DNA of 60,844 bases from Acinetobacter sp. (GCA_031277915.1 JAITLL010000002.1:1-60844), one strand, 5' to 3'. Positions 45,557 to 57,613 are shown, counted from the stretch's first letter. Numbers and translations are program-made. Notes: a model not told the origin generated them from the letters alone.

Positions 45557-48500
45557 ATGCACATGTCATCGCCTAATACTGTAGCTCCCGCTCAAGGTTT
45601 ATATCAGCCTGATGAGTTTAAGGATAACTGTGGTTTTGGACTGATCGCCCATATGAAGGGTGAATCAAGTCATCATCTAGTAGAAACCGCGATTCACAGT
45701 TTAAGTTGCATGACGCACCGTGGTGGTATTGCCGCAGATGGCAAGACGGGAGATGGTTGCGGCTTATTATTGGCGATGCCAAAGCAATTTTTCCGTGATG
45801 AAGCAAAAAAACTGAGTGACATTACACTAAGCGAAATTTTTGCTGTGGGTACCGTATTTTTAAATATTGATCCAGCATTAGCACAGCACTCTAAAAATAT
45901 TTTAACGAAAGAAATCGAGTCAGAAGGTTTACGTGTACTCGCTTGGCGTATTGTTCCTACAAACAATAATGCATTAGGTGAAATCGCACTTCAATCTTTA
46001 CCTGCTTTTGAACAAGTGATTGTGAACTGTCCAATGGGGGTAACTGAGGTTGAATTTAACCGTAAGTTATTCTTGGCACGTCGCCGTGCAGAACAACAAC
46101 TACAAAAAGATCCGTTATTTTATGTGACTACGCTTTGTTCAACAGTCATTAGCTATAAAGGCTTGATGATGCCTGCAGCAATTGCTGAGTTCTATACAGA
46201 CTTGGCAGATGAGCGCTTAAAATCGCATATCGTAGTATTCCACCAACGTTTCTCTACAAATACATTACCGCGTTGGCCTTTGGCTCAGCCATTCCGTTAC
46301 CTTGCACATAATGGTGAAATCAACACCATTACAGCAAACCGTAACTGGGCATTGGCACGTACGCCTAAATTTGAAAACCCATTATTACCAGGTCTTACTG
46401 AGCTTAATCCGATTGTAAACCGCACAGGTTCAGATTCTTCAAGCTTAGATAACATGCTTGAGATTTTGGTGGGTGGCGGTATGGATTTATTCCGTGCATT
46501 ACGTATGCTCGTTCCACCAGCTTGGCAAAACGTTGAAACTTTAGATGCAGACTTACGTGCATTCTATGAGTTCAACTCTAAGCATATGGAAGCTTGGGAT
46601 GGTCCTGCCGGTCTTGTTATTCAAGATGGTCGTCATGCGATTTGTATGCTTGACCGTAATGGTTTACGTCCTGCACGTTGGGTCATTACCAAAAATGATT
46701 ACATCACCTTAGCATCTGAAATCGGTGTTTGGGGCTATGAACCTGAAGATGTAGTTTCTAAAGGCCGTGTAGGTCCGGGGCAAATTTTGGTAGTCGATAC
46801 CCTAACAGGTAAAGTACTCGATACCAAAGATGTGAGTACACATTTGAAAAACATGCGTCCGTACCGCGAATGGTTACGTGATCATGCGATTCGTTTAAAA
46901 GCAGACCCAGAACTTGAAGAACAACTTGTTGATAAAGGTTTAACTGGTGAGGCATTAAAAGCAGCTCAAAAAATGTTTATGGTGACATTTGAGGAGCGCG
47001 ACCAGTTACTACGCCCAATCGCTGAAAGTGGACAGGAAGCGGTGGGCTCTATGGGTGATGATACACCTATGGCTGTATTGTCTCGTCAAGTCCGCCACGT
47101 GACAGATTATTTCCGTCAACAGTTTGCACAGGTAACAAACCCACCAATTGACCCGCTACGTGAGTCAATTGTAATGTCGCTCGAAACCTGTTTGGGTCGT
47201 GAGCAGAATGTATTTGAGCAAGGCCCTGAGCATGCTGATCGTATCATCATCTCTAGCCCAGTATTGTCAAATTCAAAAATGCAGCAAATCCGTAGCATTG
47301 AGCGTCCGGGCTACGAAGCAGTTAATATCAACTTAAACTATGCTGAAGAAGAAGGTTTGCAAGCTGCGATTACACGTATCTGTGAAGAAGCGGCGCAAGC
47401 AGTTCGTGATGGCAAAACTTTAATTGTCTTAACAGATAAAAATATCAGCCAAGGTTTATTACCAGCAAACGCAGCACTTGCAACAGGTGCGGTACATCAT
47501 TACCTCATTAAAACTGGTTTACGTACTGATGCAAACATCATGGTTGAAACCGGTTTTGCACGTGATCCGCACCAATTTGCGGTATTACTAGGTTTTGGTG
47601 CTACAGCAGTTTACCCATATCTTGCATATGACGTAATCAATGACTTGATTGCTAAGGGTGAGCTTTTGGGTGATCCAATCCATGCGCAAGCAAACTTCCG
47701 TAAAGGTATTGAAAAAGGCTTATTAAAAGTTCTTTCAAAAATGGGTATCTCTACCGTTGCTTCTTACCGTGGTGGTCAGCTTTTTGAAGCAGTAGGTTTA
47801 TCTTCTGAAGTAGTAGATCAGTGTTTCTTAGGTGTTCCAAGTCGTATTCAGGGTGCAACATTTGTTGACCTTGAAAAAGATCAGAAAAAATTAGCAGCAA
47901 CAGCTTGGTCAAATCGTAAACCAATTGATCAAGGTGGTTTGCTTAAATTCGTATTTGATAAAGAGTACCATGCGTTCAACCCAGATGTGATCAACTCACT
48001 ACACAAAGCAGTTCGCTCTGGTAAATACGAAGACTTTAAAGAATATGCTGAGCTGGTAAATAATCGTCCGGTAGCGACTATTCGTGACTTATTTAAGTTA
48101 AAAACAACCAATTCAATTCCAGTTGAACAAGTTGAATCTGTTGAAGATATCTTGCCTCGTTTTGACTCGGCAGGTATGTCTTTAGGTGCGCTTTCTCCAG
48201 AAGCACACGAAGCAATCGCAATCGCAATGAACACGATCGGTGGTCGTTCAAACTCTGGTGAAGGCGGTGAAGATCCTGTTCGTTACGGTACGATCCGTAA
48301 CTCGAAAATTAAGCAAATTGCGTCTGGTCGTTTCGGTGTAACACCTGCATATTTAACTTCTGCTGAAGTATTGCAAATTAAAGTTGCTCAGGGTGCAAAA
48401 CCAGGTGAAGGTGGTCAGTTACCAGGTGGTAAAGTAAATGGCTTAATCGCACGTTTACGTTACTCGGTACCGGGTGTAACACTTATTTCACCTCCGCCAC

Positions 48501-50038
48501 ACCATGACATTTACTCAATTGAAGATTTGTCTCAGTTAATTTTTGACTTGAAACAAGTTAACCCGAAAGCCATGGTATCTGTGAAGTTGGTATCTGAGCC
48601 GGGTGTAGGAACGATTGCAGCGGGTGTTGCAAAAGCCTATGCGGACTTCATTACCATCTCAGGTTATGACGGTGGTACGGCTGCATCTCCACTTTCATCA
48701 ATTCATCATGCGGGTTCTCCATGGGAATTAGGTCTGAGTGAAGCGCATCAAGCACTTCGTGTAAATGACTTGCGAGGAAAAGTGCGTGTACAAACTGACG
48801 GCGGTTTAAAAACGGGTCTTGATGTGATCAAGGCGGCAATTTTAGGTGCTGAAAGTTTTGGTTTTGGTTCAACACCAATGATCGCTTTAGGTTGTAAATA
48901 CCTCCGTATTTGTCACTTAAATAACTGTGCAACCGGTGTTGCGACTCAACAAGATCATTTACGTCAAGAGCACTATATTGGCGAGCCAGAAATGCTCATC
49001 AATTTCTTCCACTTCATTGCGGAAGAAACTCGTGAATGGTTAGCTGCATTAGGTGTTTCATCATTGAAAGACTTGATTGGCCGTGTTGATTTACTTGAAG
49101 TATTACCGGGTGAAACTGAAAAGCATGCTCACCTTGATTTAAGTGCATTGTTAACTTCACATCCTTCTGCTGAAGGTAAAGCACAGTACTGTGAAGTACA
49201 AGGCAATGCACCATTTGATAAAGGTGTATTGGCTGAGAAAATGGTTACAGAGATGCTTCCTGCAATTGAGTCAAGCGCAGGTGGTCAGTTCAACTTTACT
49301 GTTGTGAACTGTGACCGTTCGATCGGTGCACGTGTGTCAGGTGAAATTGCTCGTCGCTATGGCAACTTAGGTATGGAAGCACGCCCAGTTGTGATGAACT
49401 TGATAGGTACAGCCGGTCAATCACTTGGTGTGTGGAATGCTGGTGGTTTACACATCCGTCTTGAAGGTGATGCAAACGACTATGTAGGTAAAGGTATGGC
49501 GGGTGGTCGTATTTCGATTTTCCCACCACAAGGTTCACCTTTCCAAACACAAAACACAGCAATTATTGGTAATACCTGTTTGTATGGTGCAACTGGCGGT
49601 AAGCTTTTTGCAGCAGGTACAGCGGGTGAGCGTTTTGCAGTTCGTAACTCTGGCGCGTTTGCTGTTATTGAAGGCGCGGGTGATCACTGCTGTGAATATA
49701 TGACAGGTGGTGTCGTGACTGTACTTGGTAAAGTAGGTCACAACTTCGGTGCGGGCATGACTGGTGGTTTTGCTTATGTACTTGACCTTGATAATGATTT
49801 TGTAGATTACTACAACCATGAATTAATTGATTTAAATCGTATTTCAACAGAATCTATGGAAGATCATAAAGAGTTCTTATTACGTATTATCGATGAGCAC
49901 ATCAAAGAAACTGGTAGTGCTTGGGCTTATAAAATCCGCAATGAGTTCGACTTCTACAGCCGTAAATTCTGGCTTGTGAAACCAAAAGCTGCTAACTTGC
50001 AAACACTTTTGAAAACAACACAAGCTGACCCACAATAA
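45557..50038 (+). CDS. gltB: Glutamate synthase large subunit
   Basis: NADPH-dependent GOGAT alpha subunit of 1493 residues, converting glutamine plus 2-oxoglutarate to two glutamates. From ATG 45557 a 24-residue propeptide precedes catalytic Cys25 ([11 protein letters not shown]), the glutaminase nucleophile exposed on processing. Then come the central domain, the FMN synthase domain with [13 protein letters not shown] and [10 protein letters not shown], the 3Fe-4S cysteines ([15 protein letters not shown]), and a C-terminal glycine-rich beta-helix. GAAGGG lies seven bases upstream of ATG 45557, which is therefore preferred to the in-frame TTG 45518. Confidence 0.97.
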   Translation: MHMSSPNTVAPAQGLYQPDEFKDNCGFGLIAHMKGESSHHLVETAIHSLSCMTHRGGIAADGKTGDGCGLLLAMPKQFFRDEAKKLSDITLSEIFAVGTVFLNIDPALAQHSKNILTKEIESEGLRVLAWRIVPTNNNALGEIALQSLPAFEQVIVNCPMGVTEVEFNRKLFLARRRAEQQLQKDPLFYVTTLCSTVISYKGLMMPAAIAEFYTDLADERLKSHIVVFHQRFSTNTLPRWPLAQPFRYLAHNGEINTITANRNWALARTPKFENPLLPGLTELNPIVNRTGSDSSSLDNMLEILVGGGMDLFRALRMLVPPAWQNVETLDADLRAFYEFNSKHMEAWDGPAGLVIQDGRHAICMLDRNGLRPARWVITKNDYITLASEIGVWGYEPEDVVSKGRVGPGQILVVDTLTGKVLDTKDVSTHLKNMRPYREWLRDHAIRLKADPELEEQLVDKGLTGEALKAAQKMFMVTFEERDQLLRPIAESGQEAVGSMGDDTPMAVLSRQVRHVTDYFRQQFAQVTNPPIDPLRESIVMSLETCLGREQNVFEQGPEHADRIIISSPVLSNSKMQQIRSIERPGYEAVNINLNYAEEEGLQAAITRICEEAAQAVRDGKTLIVLTDKNISQGLLPANAALATGAVHHYLIKTGLRTDANIMVETGFARDPHQFAVLLGFGATAVYPYLAYDVINDLIAKGELLGDPIHAQANFRKGIEKGLLKVLSKMGISTVASYRGGQLFEAVGLSSEVVDQCFLGVPSRIQGATFVDLEKDQKKLAATAWSNRKPIDQGGLLKFVFDKEYHAFNPDVINSLHKAVRSGKYEDFKEYAELVNNRPVATIRDLFKLKTTNSIPVEQVESVEDILPRFDSAGMSLGALSPEAHEAIAIAMNTIGGRSNSGEGGEDPVRYGTIRNSKIKQIASGRFGVTPAYLTSAEVLQIKVAQGAKPGEGGQLPGGKVNGLIARLRYSVPGVTLISPPPHHDIYSIEDLSQLIFDLKQVNPKAMVSVKLVSEPGVGTIAAGVAKAYADFITISGYDGGTAASPLSSIHHAGSPWELGLSEAHQALRVNDLRGKVRVQTDGGLKTGLDVIKAAILGAESFGFGSTPMIALGCKYLRICHLNNCATGVATQQDHLRQEHYIGEPEMLINFFHFIAEETREWLAALGVSSLKDLIGRVDLLEVLPGETEKHAHLDLSALLTSHPSAEGKAQYCEVQGNAPFDKGVLAEKMVTEMLPAIESSAGGQFNFTVVNCDRSIGARVSGEIARRYGNLGMEARPVVMNLIGTAGQSLGVWNAGGLHIRLEGDANDYVGKGMAGGRISIFPPQGSPFQTQNTAIIGNTCLYGATGGKLFAAGTAGERFAVRNSGAFAVIEGAGDHCCEYMTGGVVTVLGKVGHNFGAGMTGGFAYVLDLDNDFVDYYNHELIDLNRISTESMEDHKEFLLRIIDEHIKETGSAWAYKIRNEFDFYSRKFWLVKPKAANLQTLLKTTQADPQ

Positions 50039-50060
50039 TTCCACGACTGCAAAGACATAG

Positions 50061-51530
<1,470 letters not shown>

Positions 51531-51556
51531 TTTAAAAATCATTTCTTAAGTTTTTG

Positions 51557-51588
51557 ATAAAGCCTGCGACACGCGGGCTTTATTTTTT
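51557..51588 (+). terminator. Terminator after gltD
   Basis: AAAGCCTGCG, loop ACA, CGCGGGCTTT (one G-T pair), then ATTTTTT. Confidence 0.85.
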
Positions 51589-51702
51589 ACCACTAATCAG
51601 TTTGATGCTTTTGGCAAATACAATAAGCTTTTTTGCCCTTTTTGACTGTGTAAACCCACGACATACTCAAAGCTTCCTTCTTCAATACAATAGGTGTTGA
51701 GT

Positions 51703-52590
51703 ATGAACATCGCAGGTATGACGTCAGAAAAATCATATTTAAATCGTCGAAAAGCGTTGGGTATTACAGTGCGTCGCCTTGAGTTTAATCCTCAGGCAAT
51801 TAAGCGCTATTATTTTGCAAATTCACCTTTGATGTCTCATTTTTTAACTGCACTTTCTTCAACATTTCCTGTAGGGGAGCAGTTTTTTGTAAATAGTGTG
51901 CGTAATGTACGTGACAAAGTTTCCGACCCTCAATTACAGGCACAGATAGCAGCTTTTATTGGGCAAGAAGCGATGCACTCGAAAGCTCATAGTGAGTTTA
52001 ATGAAGCTTGGCGTCGTGATAATTACAATCTGGATCGCTTTCAGGCTTGGTTAGATGAGCGTGATAAATATTTAAGAACGATTTCACCTAAATTACAGCT
52101 GGCCCTTACCTGCGCATTTGAGCATTTTACCGCTTTACTAGGAGGGTATATTTTACAGCATCCCGAATTACTAAAAACTCTAGATCAAGATGCTTTAAAG
52201 CTTTGGGTTTGGCACGCTATTGAGGAAATCGAGCATCGTTCAGTTGCATTTGATGTCTATCAACATGTCTATGGCGATGACCGTATCCGCCGATTATTGA
52301 TGCGTAGTGTTACTACAGGATTTGCAAGCCTTGCTTTTTATGGAACGACACGATTATTTTGGCAAGATAAATGGAAGAGCTTGCCTAAATTAGGGGGGAA
52401 TATATCTGGTTTATATTTGCTTATTAAAATGCTTATTCAGCTGGCTCCTGAATACTTTACCTATTACAAAAAAGACTTTCATCCAAGCCAAAAAGATTAT
52501 GGGCATATGGTCGATTACTGGAAAAGTTATTTAGCAGATGAATATCACATGGCAAGTTTCCAAAAGGAAAAAGCCCAAAGGCTAAGCTAA
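51703..52590 (+). CDS. PF10118-type predicted metal-dependent hydrolase
   Basis: All-helical protein of 295 residues resembling the PF10118 family (predicted metal-dependent hydrolase). Likely metal ligands are spread over helices: GQEAMHSKAH near 90, EHFTALLGG, HAIEEIEHRSVAFDVY near 177-192 and the late DEYHM. The Glu/His pattern resembles ferritin-like di-iron proteins, so an oxidase or hydrolase role is equally possible. ATG 51703 is preferred because AGG is eight bases upstream; GTG 51694 is in frame. Monocistronic. Confidence 0.75.
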   Translation: MNIAGMTSEKSYLNRRKALGITVRRLEFNPQAIKRYYFANSPLMSHFLTALSSTFPVGEQFFVNSVRNVRDKVSDPQLQAQIAAFIGQEAMHSKAHSEFNEAWRRDNYNLDRFQAWLDERDKYLRTISPKLQLALTCAFEHFTALLGGYILQHPELLKTLDQDALKLWVWHAIEEIEHRSVAFDVYQHVYGDDRIRRLLMRSVTTGFASLAFYGTTRLFWQDKWKSLPKLGGNISGLYLLIKMLIQLAPEYFTYYKKDFHPSQKDYGHMVDYWKSYLADEYHMASFQKEKAQRLS

Positions 52591-52593
52591 GTG

Positions 52594-52622
52594 AAAAACC
52601 GGATTTTAAGATCCGGTTTTTT
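52594..52622 (+). terminator. Terminator after 51703 gene
   Basis: AAAAACCGGAT, loop TTTAAG, ATCCGGTTTTTT, directly after the stop codon. Confidence 0.9.
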
Positions 52623-52721
52623 AAAATCTATAAAATAAAAGCAACACAATAATGCCAAATTCATCATACAATCGGGGCAAGAGGTTAAAAATATAAAGAA
52701 AAACTTGAGGATAATGTGACG

Positions 52722-53312
52722 ATGAAAACGTTGAAACAATTAGCGATCGCGACGACACTTGCTAGTACCTTACTATTTTCTGGGTGTGGCTATAACACTT
52801 TACAAGTTAAAGATGAGGCTGTAACCGCAGCTTGGTCTGAAGTACAAAACCAATATCAACGTCGATCAGATTTAGTACCAAATCTTGTGAATGTAGTAAA
52901 AGGCTATGCGAAGCACGAAGAACAAGTCTTAACAGAAGTGACTCAAGCACGCTCAAATGTTGCTGGTTTAAAGGTTGATAAAGAAGTTTTAGAAGACCCA
53001 GTATTACTTGAAAAATATCAACAAGCACAAAGCCAGTTAACTGGAGCGTTATCTCGTCTTATTGCAGTCTCAGAAAATTATCCAGATTTGAAAGCCAACA
53101 CTCAGTTCCAAGAACTACAAGTTCAGCTTGAAGGTACAGAAAACCGTATTGCAGTCGCACGTAATCGTTATATTACAACTGTTCAAGACTATAACTCTTA
53201 TGTTCGTCAGTTCCCACAAGCTGTAACGGCAAAAGTGATTGGTATGCATCCAAAGGCCAATTTCTCTGCCGAAGCATCCGCTCAACAGGCTCCAAAAGTT
53301 TCTTTTGATTAA
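52722..53312 (+). CDS. lemA: LemA family lipoprotein
   Basis: LemA-family protein of 196 residues. The N-terminal signal ends in a lipobox LLFSGC, so this version appears lipid-anchored. The helical body has the family motifs WSEVQNQYQRRSDLVPNLVN, the central ARSNV and YNSYVRQFPQAV. LemA function is not established. GAGGA lies ten bases before ATG 52722; a GTG two codons earlier (52716) is an alternative. It is first in an operon with two TPM-domain genes, a common pairing. Confidence 0.9.
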   Translation: MKTLKQLAIATTLASTLLFSGCGYNTLQVKDEAVTAAWSEVQNQYQRRSDLVPNLVNVVKGYAKHEEQVLTEVTQARSNVAGLKVDKEVLEDPVLLEKYQQAQSQLTGALSRLIAVSENYPDLKANTQFQELQVQLEGTENRIAVARNRYITTVQDYNSYVRQFPQAVTAKVIGMHPKANFSAEASAQQAPKVSFD

Positions 53313-53333
53313 TCTGAATCAAGGGAGTGCCGC

Positions 53334-54416
53334 ATGGGAAATACGATATTGCTTCAGTCTAAGCAAATTAGGGTATTTGTTATTACCTTAATTCTGTTTT
53401 GCTGCGGTGTTCTGTTTCAGAATGCGGCTTGGAGTGAGAATAATATTGCTACTGCTACAGATGAAACCGATACGGTTTTGGCAGGTAAAATTATTCAACA
53501 ACAGCAAGCTCAAGCATCGAAGTCTAAACTCAATGAGCAAGCTGCTTCGGGTGTTGCCCCTCAAGTTCAAGTTGCAAATGACATTGCTGATGGTGAATCA
53601 ATCCGTGGTTTACCTACATTAAATCAGCCTGTGATTGATCAAGCTAACATTTTGAGTGAAACTGAAAAACAGCAGCTTAGTCAGAAAATTTTAAATCTAT
53701 ACCAGCAAGGCAAGGCGCAAATAGGTATTGTGATTGTGCCAACTACAGGCCAAGAAGATATCTTTGATTATGCCTTACGGGTGGGTGAAAAATGGCAACT
53801 TGGTTCAAGTAAACGAGATAATGGTTTACTTATCGCAGTTGCAATTAATGATCATAGAATACAAATTCTAACTGGATACGGTTTGGAAGGAGTGCTGCCA
53901 GATATTATTGCAAGCCGAATTATTCGAAATCAAATTACACCTTACTTTAAACAAGCCCAATATGCACAAGGTTTAAATGCAGGTCTTGATGAAATCGGAA
54001 GAATTCTAAATCTAGATCCGGAAGTTGCACAGCAAGCTGCCCAAGATTTAAAAGAGCGTCAACATCAAGCTGCTGAAGAACAACAAGCCAAACAAACAAC
54101 CCTGACAATGGCTCTATTTATTCTTATTGCCGGAATTGTAGGCTCATTTATTGTTGGTCGACCTCTTAGTGCTTCTACAGCAGGTGTTGCCGCAGCGGTA
54201 GCAGGCTTTGTAAACGGTGCTGGTGTGGTTACTAGTTTGCTACTTGGATTTGGTATTTTCTTTTTACTCATTACCTCAATTGCCCAACTTATTTTACAGG
54301 CTATTCTTAGCGGTTCTGGCGGTGGTGGTGGACGCGGCGGAGGCTTTGGCGGTGGAGGAGGCTACGGTGGTGGCGGTGGCCGTTTTGGTGGAGGAGGTGC
54401 ATCAGGCTCATGGTAA
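53334..54416 (+). CDS. TPM-domain membrane protein with Gly-rich tail (YgcG type)
   Basis: Exported or membrane protein of 360 residues. It has an N-terminal signal or anchor (about 12-33), a Gln-rich linker, a TPM domain (about 97-220; VIDQANILSETEKQQL, QIGIVIVPTTG, NGLLIAVAINDHRIQILTGYGLEG), two membrane helices (about 255-275 and 295-325) and an almost pure Gly/Arg/Phe tail ending GGGASGSW. TPM proteins often occur with LemA; biochemical activity is unsettled. It is 22 bases after lemA. Confidence 0.88.
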   Translation: MGNTILLQSKQIRVFVITLILFCCGVLFQNAAWSENNIATATDETDTVLAGKIIQQQQAQASKSKLNEQAASGVAPQVQVANDIADGESIRGLPTLNQPVIDQANILSETEKQQLSQKILNLYQQGKAQIGIVIVPTTGQEDIFDYALRVGEKWQLGSSKRDNGLLIAVAINDHRIQILTGYGLEGVLPDIIASRIIRNQITPYFKQAQYAQGLNAGLDEIGRILNLDPEVAQQAAQDLKERQHQAAEEQQAKQTTLTMALFILIAGIVGSFIVGRPLSASTAGVAAAVAGFVNGAGVVTSLLLGFGIFFLLITSIAQLILQAILSGSGGGGGRGGGFGGGGGYGGGGGRFGGGGASGSW

Positions 54417-54973
54417 CAACTTCAGAAACAACACATATCATTACTCAGCCCAAAATTGATGGGACGGTAGAGCCAAGCTTGAAACGTTGGTTTAAGCATC
54501 TTTGTTATTTCCCTGCTAGTAGTAGCCGCTATTTTAGTAAAAAAGATAAACAGGCGATTGCTGAAGCTGTACAACAAGCTGAACTCGGCCATGTTGGTGA
54601 AATACAGGTCGTTATAGAAGGGCATATTCCGTGTTCACAAGCATATAGGCAAAATACGAGCTTAAGGGCACAGCAATTATTTGCAGAACTTGGGGTTTGG
54701 GACACTGAACTTAATAGTGGTGTGTTGCTCTATTTAAATTTATGTGAGCGCACAGTGGAAATCATATTTGATCGTGGAATTAGAAACGCGACCACTAATC
54801 AGATATGGCAACAAATTTGTGAGTCTATTGTGCAACAGCTAAAACAAAAACAATATCTACAAGCTGTAGTGATTGGTGTTCAGCAAATTGGAGGGGTGAT
54901 GTCACAGTTTTATGATGAGAACATGCCTGATCAGTCTAATGAACTAGGTAATGCACCGATCATTATTAATTAG
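54410..54973 (+). CDS. Second TPM-domain protein
   Basis: A 187-residue protein without signal peptide. The core (about 45-165) has a divergent TPM fold: FSKKDKQAIAEAVQQAE, GEIQVVIEG, NSGVLLYLNLCERTVEIIFDRG. Its start overlaps the preceding TPM gene by seven bases, so the two are probably translationally coupled. It would act at the cytoplasmic side of the membrane partner if they interact; that is inference. Confidence 0.8.
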   Translation: MVTTSETTHIITQPKIDGTVEPSLKRWFKHLCYFPASSSRYFSKKDKQAIAEAVQQAELGHVGEIQVVIEGHIPCSQAYRQNTSLRAQQLFAELGVWDTELNSGVLLYLNLCERTVEIIFDRGIRNATTNQIWQQICESIVQQLKQKQYLQAVVIGVQQIGGVMSQFYDENMPDQSNELGNAPIIIN

Positions 54974-55026
54974 GTTATTTCCCTAAAAATTTAGCTGTTT
55001 TTAAAATTCATTCTGAATGTAACAAA

Positions 55027-55041
55027 TGACAAAAAATGTCA
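55027..55041. promoter_or_regulatory. TGACA-N5-TGTCA palindrome 1 (candidate PilR site)
   Basis: TGACA, five As, TGTCA, a perfect 15-base palindrome about 210 bases upstream of the pilA -24 element. A further half-site TGTCA lies at 55070-55074. Confidence 0.5.
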
Positions 55042-55147
55042 CCTATTTAACTATTTTTAAAGAGATTTTTGTCACATTAAATAATTAAAAAAAGAACTAG
55101 GATTTGAAATGATTTTTATTAGTGATTCAATCTGTAGAAAATTGGAG

Positions 55148-55162
55148 TGACAATTTTTGTCA
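55148..55162. promoter_or_regulatory. TGACA-N5-TGTCA palindrome 2 (candidate PilR site)
   Basis: A second copy of the same palindrome, with spacer ATTTT, centred about 83 bases upstream of the -24 element, the usual range for a sigma54 activator. Confidence 0.55.
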
Positions 55163-55236
55163 GTTATTTGCCTAATATACTTTTAAGTTTAGCTGTTTTA
55201 AATCATAACTTATTGTTTTTAAATTAAAATAAAAGT

Positions 55237-55251
55237 TGGCACAGTTACTGC
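55237..55251 (+). promoter_or_regulatory. Sigma54-type promoter for pilA
   Basis: TGGCAC-AGTTA-CTGC: exact -24 half, -12 half with one mismatch (CTGC for TTGC), correct spacing. It predicts a start near 55263, about 50 bases before the ATG. RpoN-dependent pilin transcription is well known in Pseudomonas. Confidence 0.8.
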
Positions 55252-55314
55252 TATATAACTGATAGCTGAAAAAGCTTATATAAAAACATACATACAATCT
55301 TTGGGGAAAAGGCT

Positions 55315-55776
55315 ATGAATGCACAAAAAGGTTTTACATTAATTGAACTTATGATCGTGGTTGCGATTATCGGTATTTTGGCGGCGATCGCGATTCCACA
55401 GTATCAGAATTATATTGCACGTTCTCAATTCTCAGAAGCTCATCAATTATTAGACGGGATTAAGAAATCTGCTCAAGAAAAAATTGATCAAGGAAGTGCT
55501 TTTGCTGTATCAACTGGTACACCAACAGCAACGACTAATATTCTAGGGGTTCAGTTAACTGGTAGTTATGGTACGGCTGTTGCTCCTGCATGGGCTGTTA
55601 CTGATACAAATTATAGTTCTACTTATACTTTTGGTACAAATGTAAATCCAAATTTAGCTGGGAAAAAAGTCCAAGTAACTTATACTGTAGCAACAGGAGC
55701 TTGGGATTGTGTTACTGATGCTCCACAGAAATATGTTAGCCAATGTACAACAGGAACAATTCCTGCTACTCCTTAA
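55315..55776 (+). CDS. pilA: Type IV major pilin PilA
   Basis: Prepilin of 153 residues. The leader MNAQKG is cut by PilD before Phe7; Glu5 of the mature chain and the hydrophobic helix ([20 protein letters not shown]) are canonical. The variable body is Thr/Ala-rich. Two cysteines near the end (WDC...SQC) form the expected disulfide loop. The C-terminus is ...TIPATP, with no terminal serine for TfpO-type glycosylation. ATG 55315 is preceded by GGGGAAAAGG. It is a single gene under a sigma54-type promoter and has its own terminator. Confidence 0.96.
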   Translation: MNAQKGFTLIELMIVVAIIGILAAIAIPQYQNYIARSQFSEAHQLLDGIKKSAQEKIDQGSAFAVSTGTPTATTNILGVQLTGSYGTAVAPAWAVTDTNYSSTYTFGTNVNPNLAGKKVQVTYTVATGAWDCVTDAPQKYVSQCTTGTIPATP

Positions 55777-55802
55777 CATGTTGTAGTTAACTCGATTATG
55801 AC

Positions 55803-55831
55803 AAAAACGCACCTTTAAAAGGTGCGTTTTT
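55803..55831. terminator. Terminator after pilA
   Basis: AAAAACGCACCTTT / AAAGGTGCGTTTTT around a minimal loop; strong, symmetric, 27 bases after the pilA stop. Confidence 0.9.
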
Positions 55832-55944
55832 AATTTAAAGAAATTACATCTATTGGTGTTGGCAGTTTATAAATTAGTTAGAACTTCTCTTTTTCTATTT
55901 GCATGTATAATTCATCTCAAGTTTTTAGCTTATAACCTGTCTTT

Positions 55945-57573
55945 ATGCAAGTATTCTTTCTGTTCCTCGCAGCCATCCTGTTAGGTTTTGCGTGGCTATC
56001 GCCATTTCACTATAACCCTTGGGTAATGTTTTCTAGCGAGATGAGTGCTTTTGCTGCAGGTTTAAGTATCTTAGCTGCACTTTTTTATCAAAACATTAAA
56101 ATTCCTCGGGCACAATTGTTGCTGTTATCATTTATTTTAATTCCAGTGGTGCAGTGGGCTTTTGGTCTAGTTTTCGATTTTAGTACAGCTTTGCTAAGCT
56201 CGCTTTACTTATTAGGCTTCTGGTTTATGGCTGTGGCGGGTTATAATCTGTCGCTAGATCAGCAACAGCGAGATCAGGTTTTCACAGGGTTTAGCTTACT
56301 TACAGTTATTGTTTCAGTTGCAACTAGCCTTATAGCGATTTGTCAGTGGTTAAACATTGATACGCATTTTGCACATATGCTGCATTTGATTGGTAATCGC
56401 CCCTACGGTAATTTTGGCCAACCTAACAATATGGCAACCTTTCTCATTATGGGGCTATTAGGGTGCTTATATTTATATGAAAAGAATAAAGCATCAGTTT
56501 GGTTACTCTTGCCATCAGCATTGACTGTTTTATTTGCAATTGTGCTGAGTCAATCACGAACTTCTTGGATTGTTTTTCCATTCTTACTCATCTATTGGGT
56601 CATTAAGCAGTTTAACAAACCTAAGCGGTTTGGAGTATTTCAAGGCTTATTGTGGTGTGCTGGTTTTTTTCTCATGGCTGGTGTGATTTTACCATTCCTT
56701 ACAAACTTAATTGAGGCATGGTCGCATACAGATATAACTCAGGCGAGTAGTTTGGCTGAGCGGGCAAGCTCTGGATATTTACGTTTTAATATCTGGACGC
56801 AAATGTTACTTGCTGTGCAGCAACACCCTTGGTTGGGCTATGGTTGGAATCAAACCAGTGTTGCTCAAATGTCAGCTTATACTCTTTTTCCAACAGCAGA
56901 GTGGACGACCAGTGCTCATAACGTGCTACTGGATCTTATTATTTGGAATGGTATTCCAATTGGTACAGTGATTATTGCTTATTTTGCATGCTGGTTATTT
57001 TGGCTAAACCAACAAGCGAAAGAAACGATCTCAATTATTGCAATAATGATGGTCTGTACCGTGCTTATTCATGCCATGTTAGAGTTTCCTGAGCGCTATG
57101 CTTATTTCTTACTGACTTGTGGCTTTTTACTAGGTGTAATTCAAGCACAGACTTCTGTGCTAAAAGGTATTGAGCTTAACAAACAGATTCTTCGCTTCAT
57201 TTGGGGGATTAGTTTAGTACTGATTGTTGCGATTTGGCGCGACTACAATGTTTATGTGATGAATAGTAATTTGCTATTTAAAAATAAGCAGCCAAATTCT
57301 GAGTTGATGGGAAGTAGTCAGATTTTTGTTTTAACGCAGTTTGAGCAACGTTTAAAGTGGATTGAGCTTAGCCCTCAAATAACTTTACCTGAAGCTGAGT
57401 TAGTTCAATGGGGGAATTTCGTGAAGAACAAAGCAACCCCATATAATTTGCGTAAATATGCTCAATTGCTTGCTTATAATGGAAAAGTAGATGAGGCAGA
57501 ACAGCAAATATTTATTTTGCAGCACCTTTATGGACAGCAAATAACACTGCAACAATTATTAAAAGATAAATAA
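55945..57573 (+). CDS. pglL: PglL-type O-oligosaccharyltransferase
   Basis: Polytopic inner-membrane protein of 542 residues of the Wzy_C/PglL/WaaL superfamily with about a dozen helices. PglL features are the conserved periplasmic motif NRPYGNFGQPNNMATFL near 150 and the essential-His-type motif TSAHNVLLDLIIWNG near 325, with a soluble C-terminal tail. It would transfer a lipid-linked glycan to Ser/Thr of exported proteins. Position beside pilA matches the general O-glycosylation enzyme of A. baumannii; WaaL is less likely because of the PglL motifs and context. Confidence 0.8.
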   Translation: MQVFFLFLAAILLGFAWLSPFHYNPWVMFSSEMSAFAAGLSILAALFYQNIKIPRAQLLLLSFILIPVVQWAFGLVFDFSTALLSSLYLLGFWFMAVAGYNLSLDQQQRDQVFTGFSLLTVIVSVATSLIAICQWLNIDTHFAHMLHLIGNRPYGNFGQPNNMATFLIMGLLGCLYLYEKNKASVWLLLPSALTVLFAIVLSQSRTSWIVFPFLLIYWVIKQFNKPKRFGVFQGLLWCAGFFLMAGVILPFLTNLIEAWSHTDITQASSLAERASSGYLRFNIWTQMLLAVQQHPWLGYGWNQTSVAQMSAYTLFPTAEWTTSAHNVLLDLIIWNGIPIGTVIIAYFACWLFWLNQQAKETISIIAIMMVCTVLIHAMLEFPERYAYFLLTCGFLLGVIQAQTSVLKGIELNKQILRFIWGISLVLIVAIWRDYNVYVMNSNLLFKNKQPNSELMGSSQIFVLTQFEQRLKWIELSPQITLPEAELVQWGNFVKNKATPYNLRKYAQLLAYNGKVDEAEQQIFILQHLYGQQITLQQLLKDK

Positions 57574-57605
57574 AAAAATCCCCTTGAGTACAAGGGGATT
57601 TTTTT
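57572..57605. terminator. Bidirectional terminator between pglL and bfr
   Basis: AAAAAAATCCCCTTG, loop AGTA, CAAGGGGATTTTTTT; serves both convergent genes. Confidence 0.92.
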
Positions 57606-57613
57606 ATGAGAAA

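Noticed and set aside
55945-57573. O-antigen ligase WaaL
   Set aside because: The superfamily is shared, but the NFGQPNNMATFL and TSAHN motifs and the place next to pilA fit PglL better.
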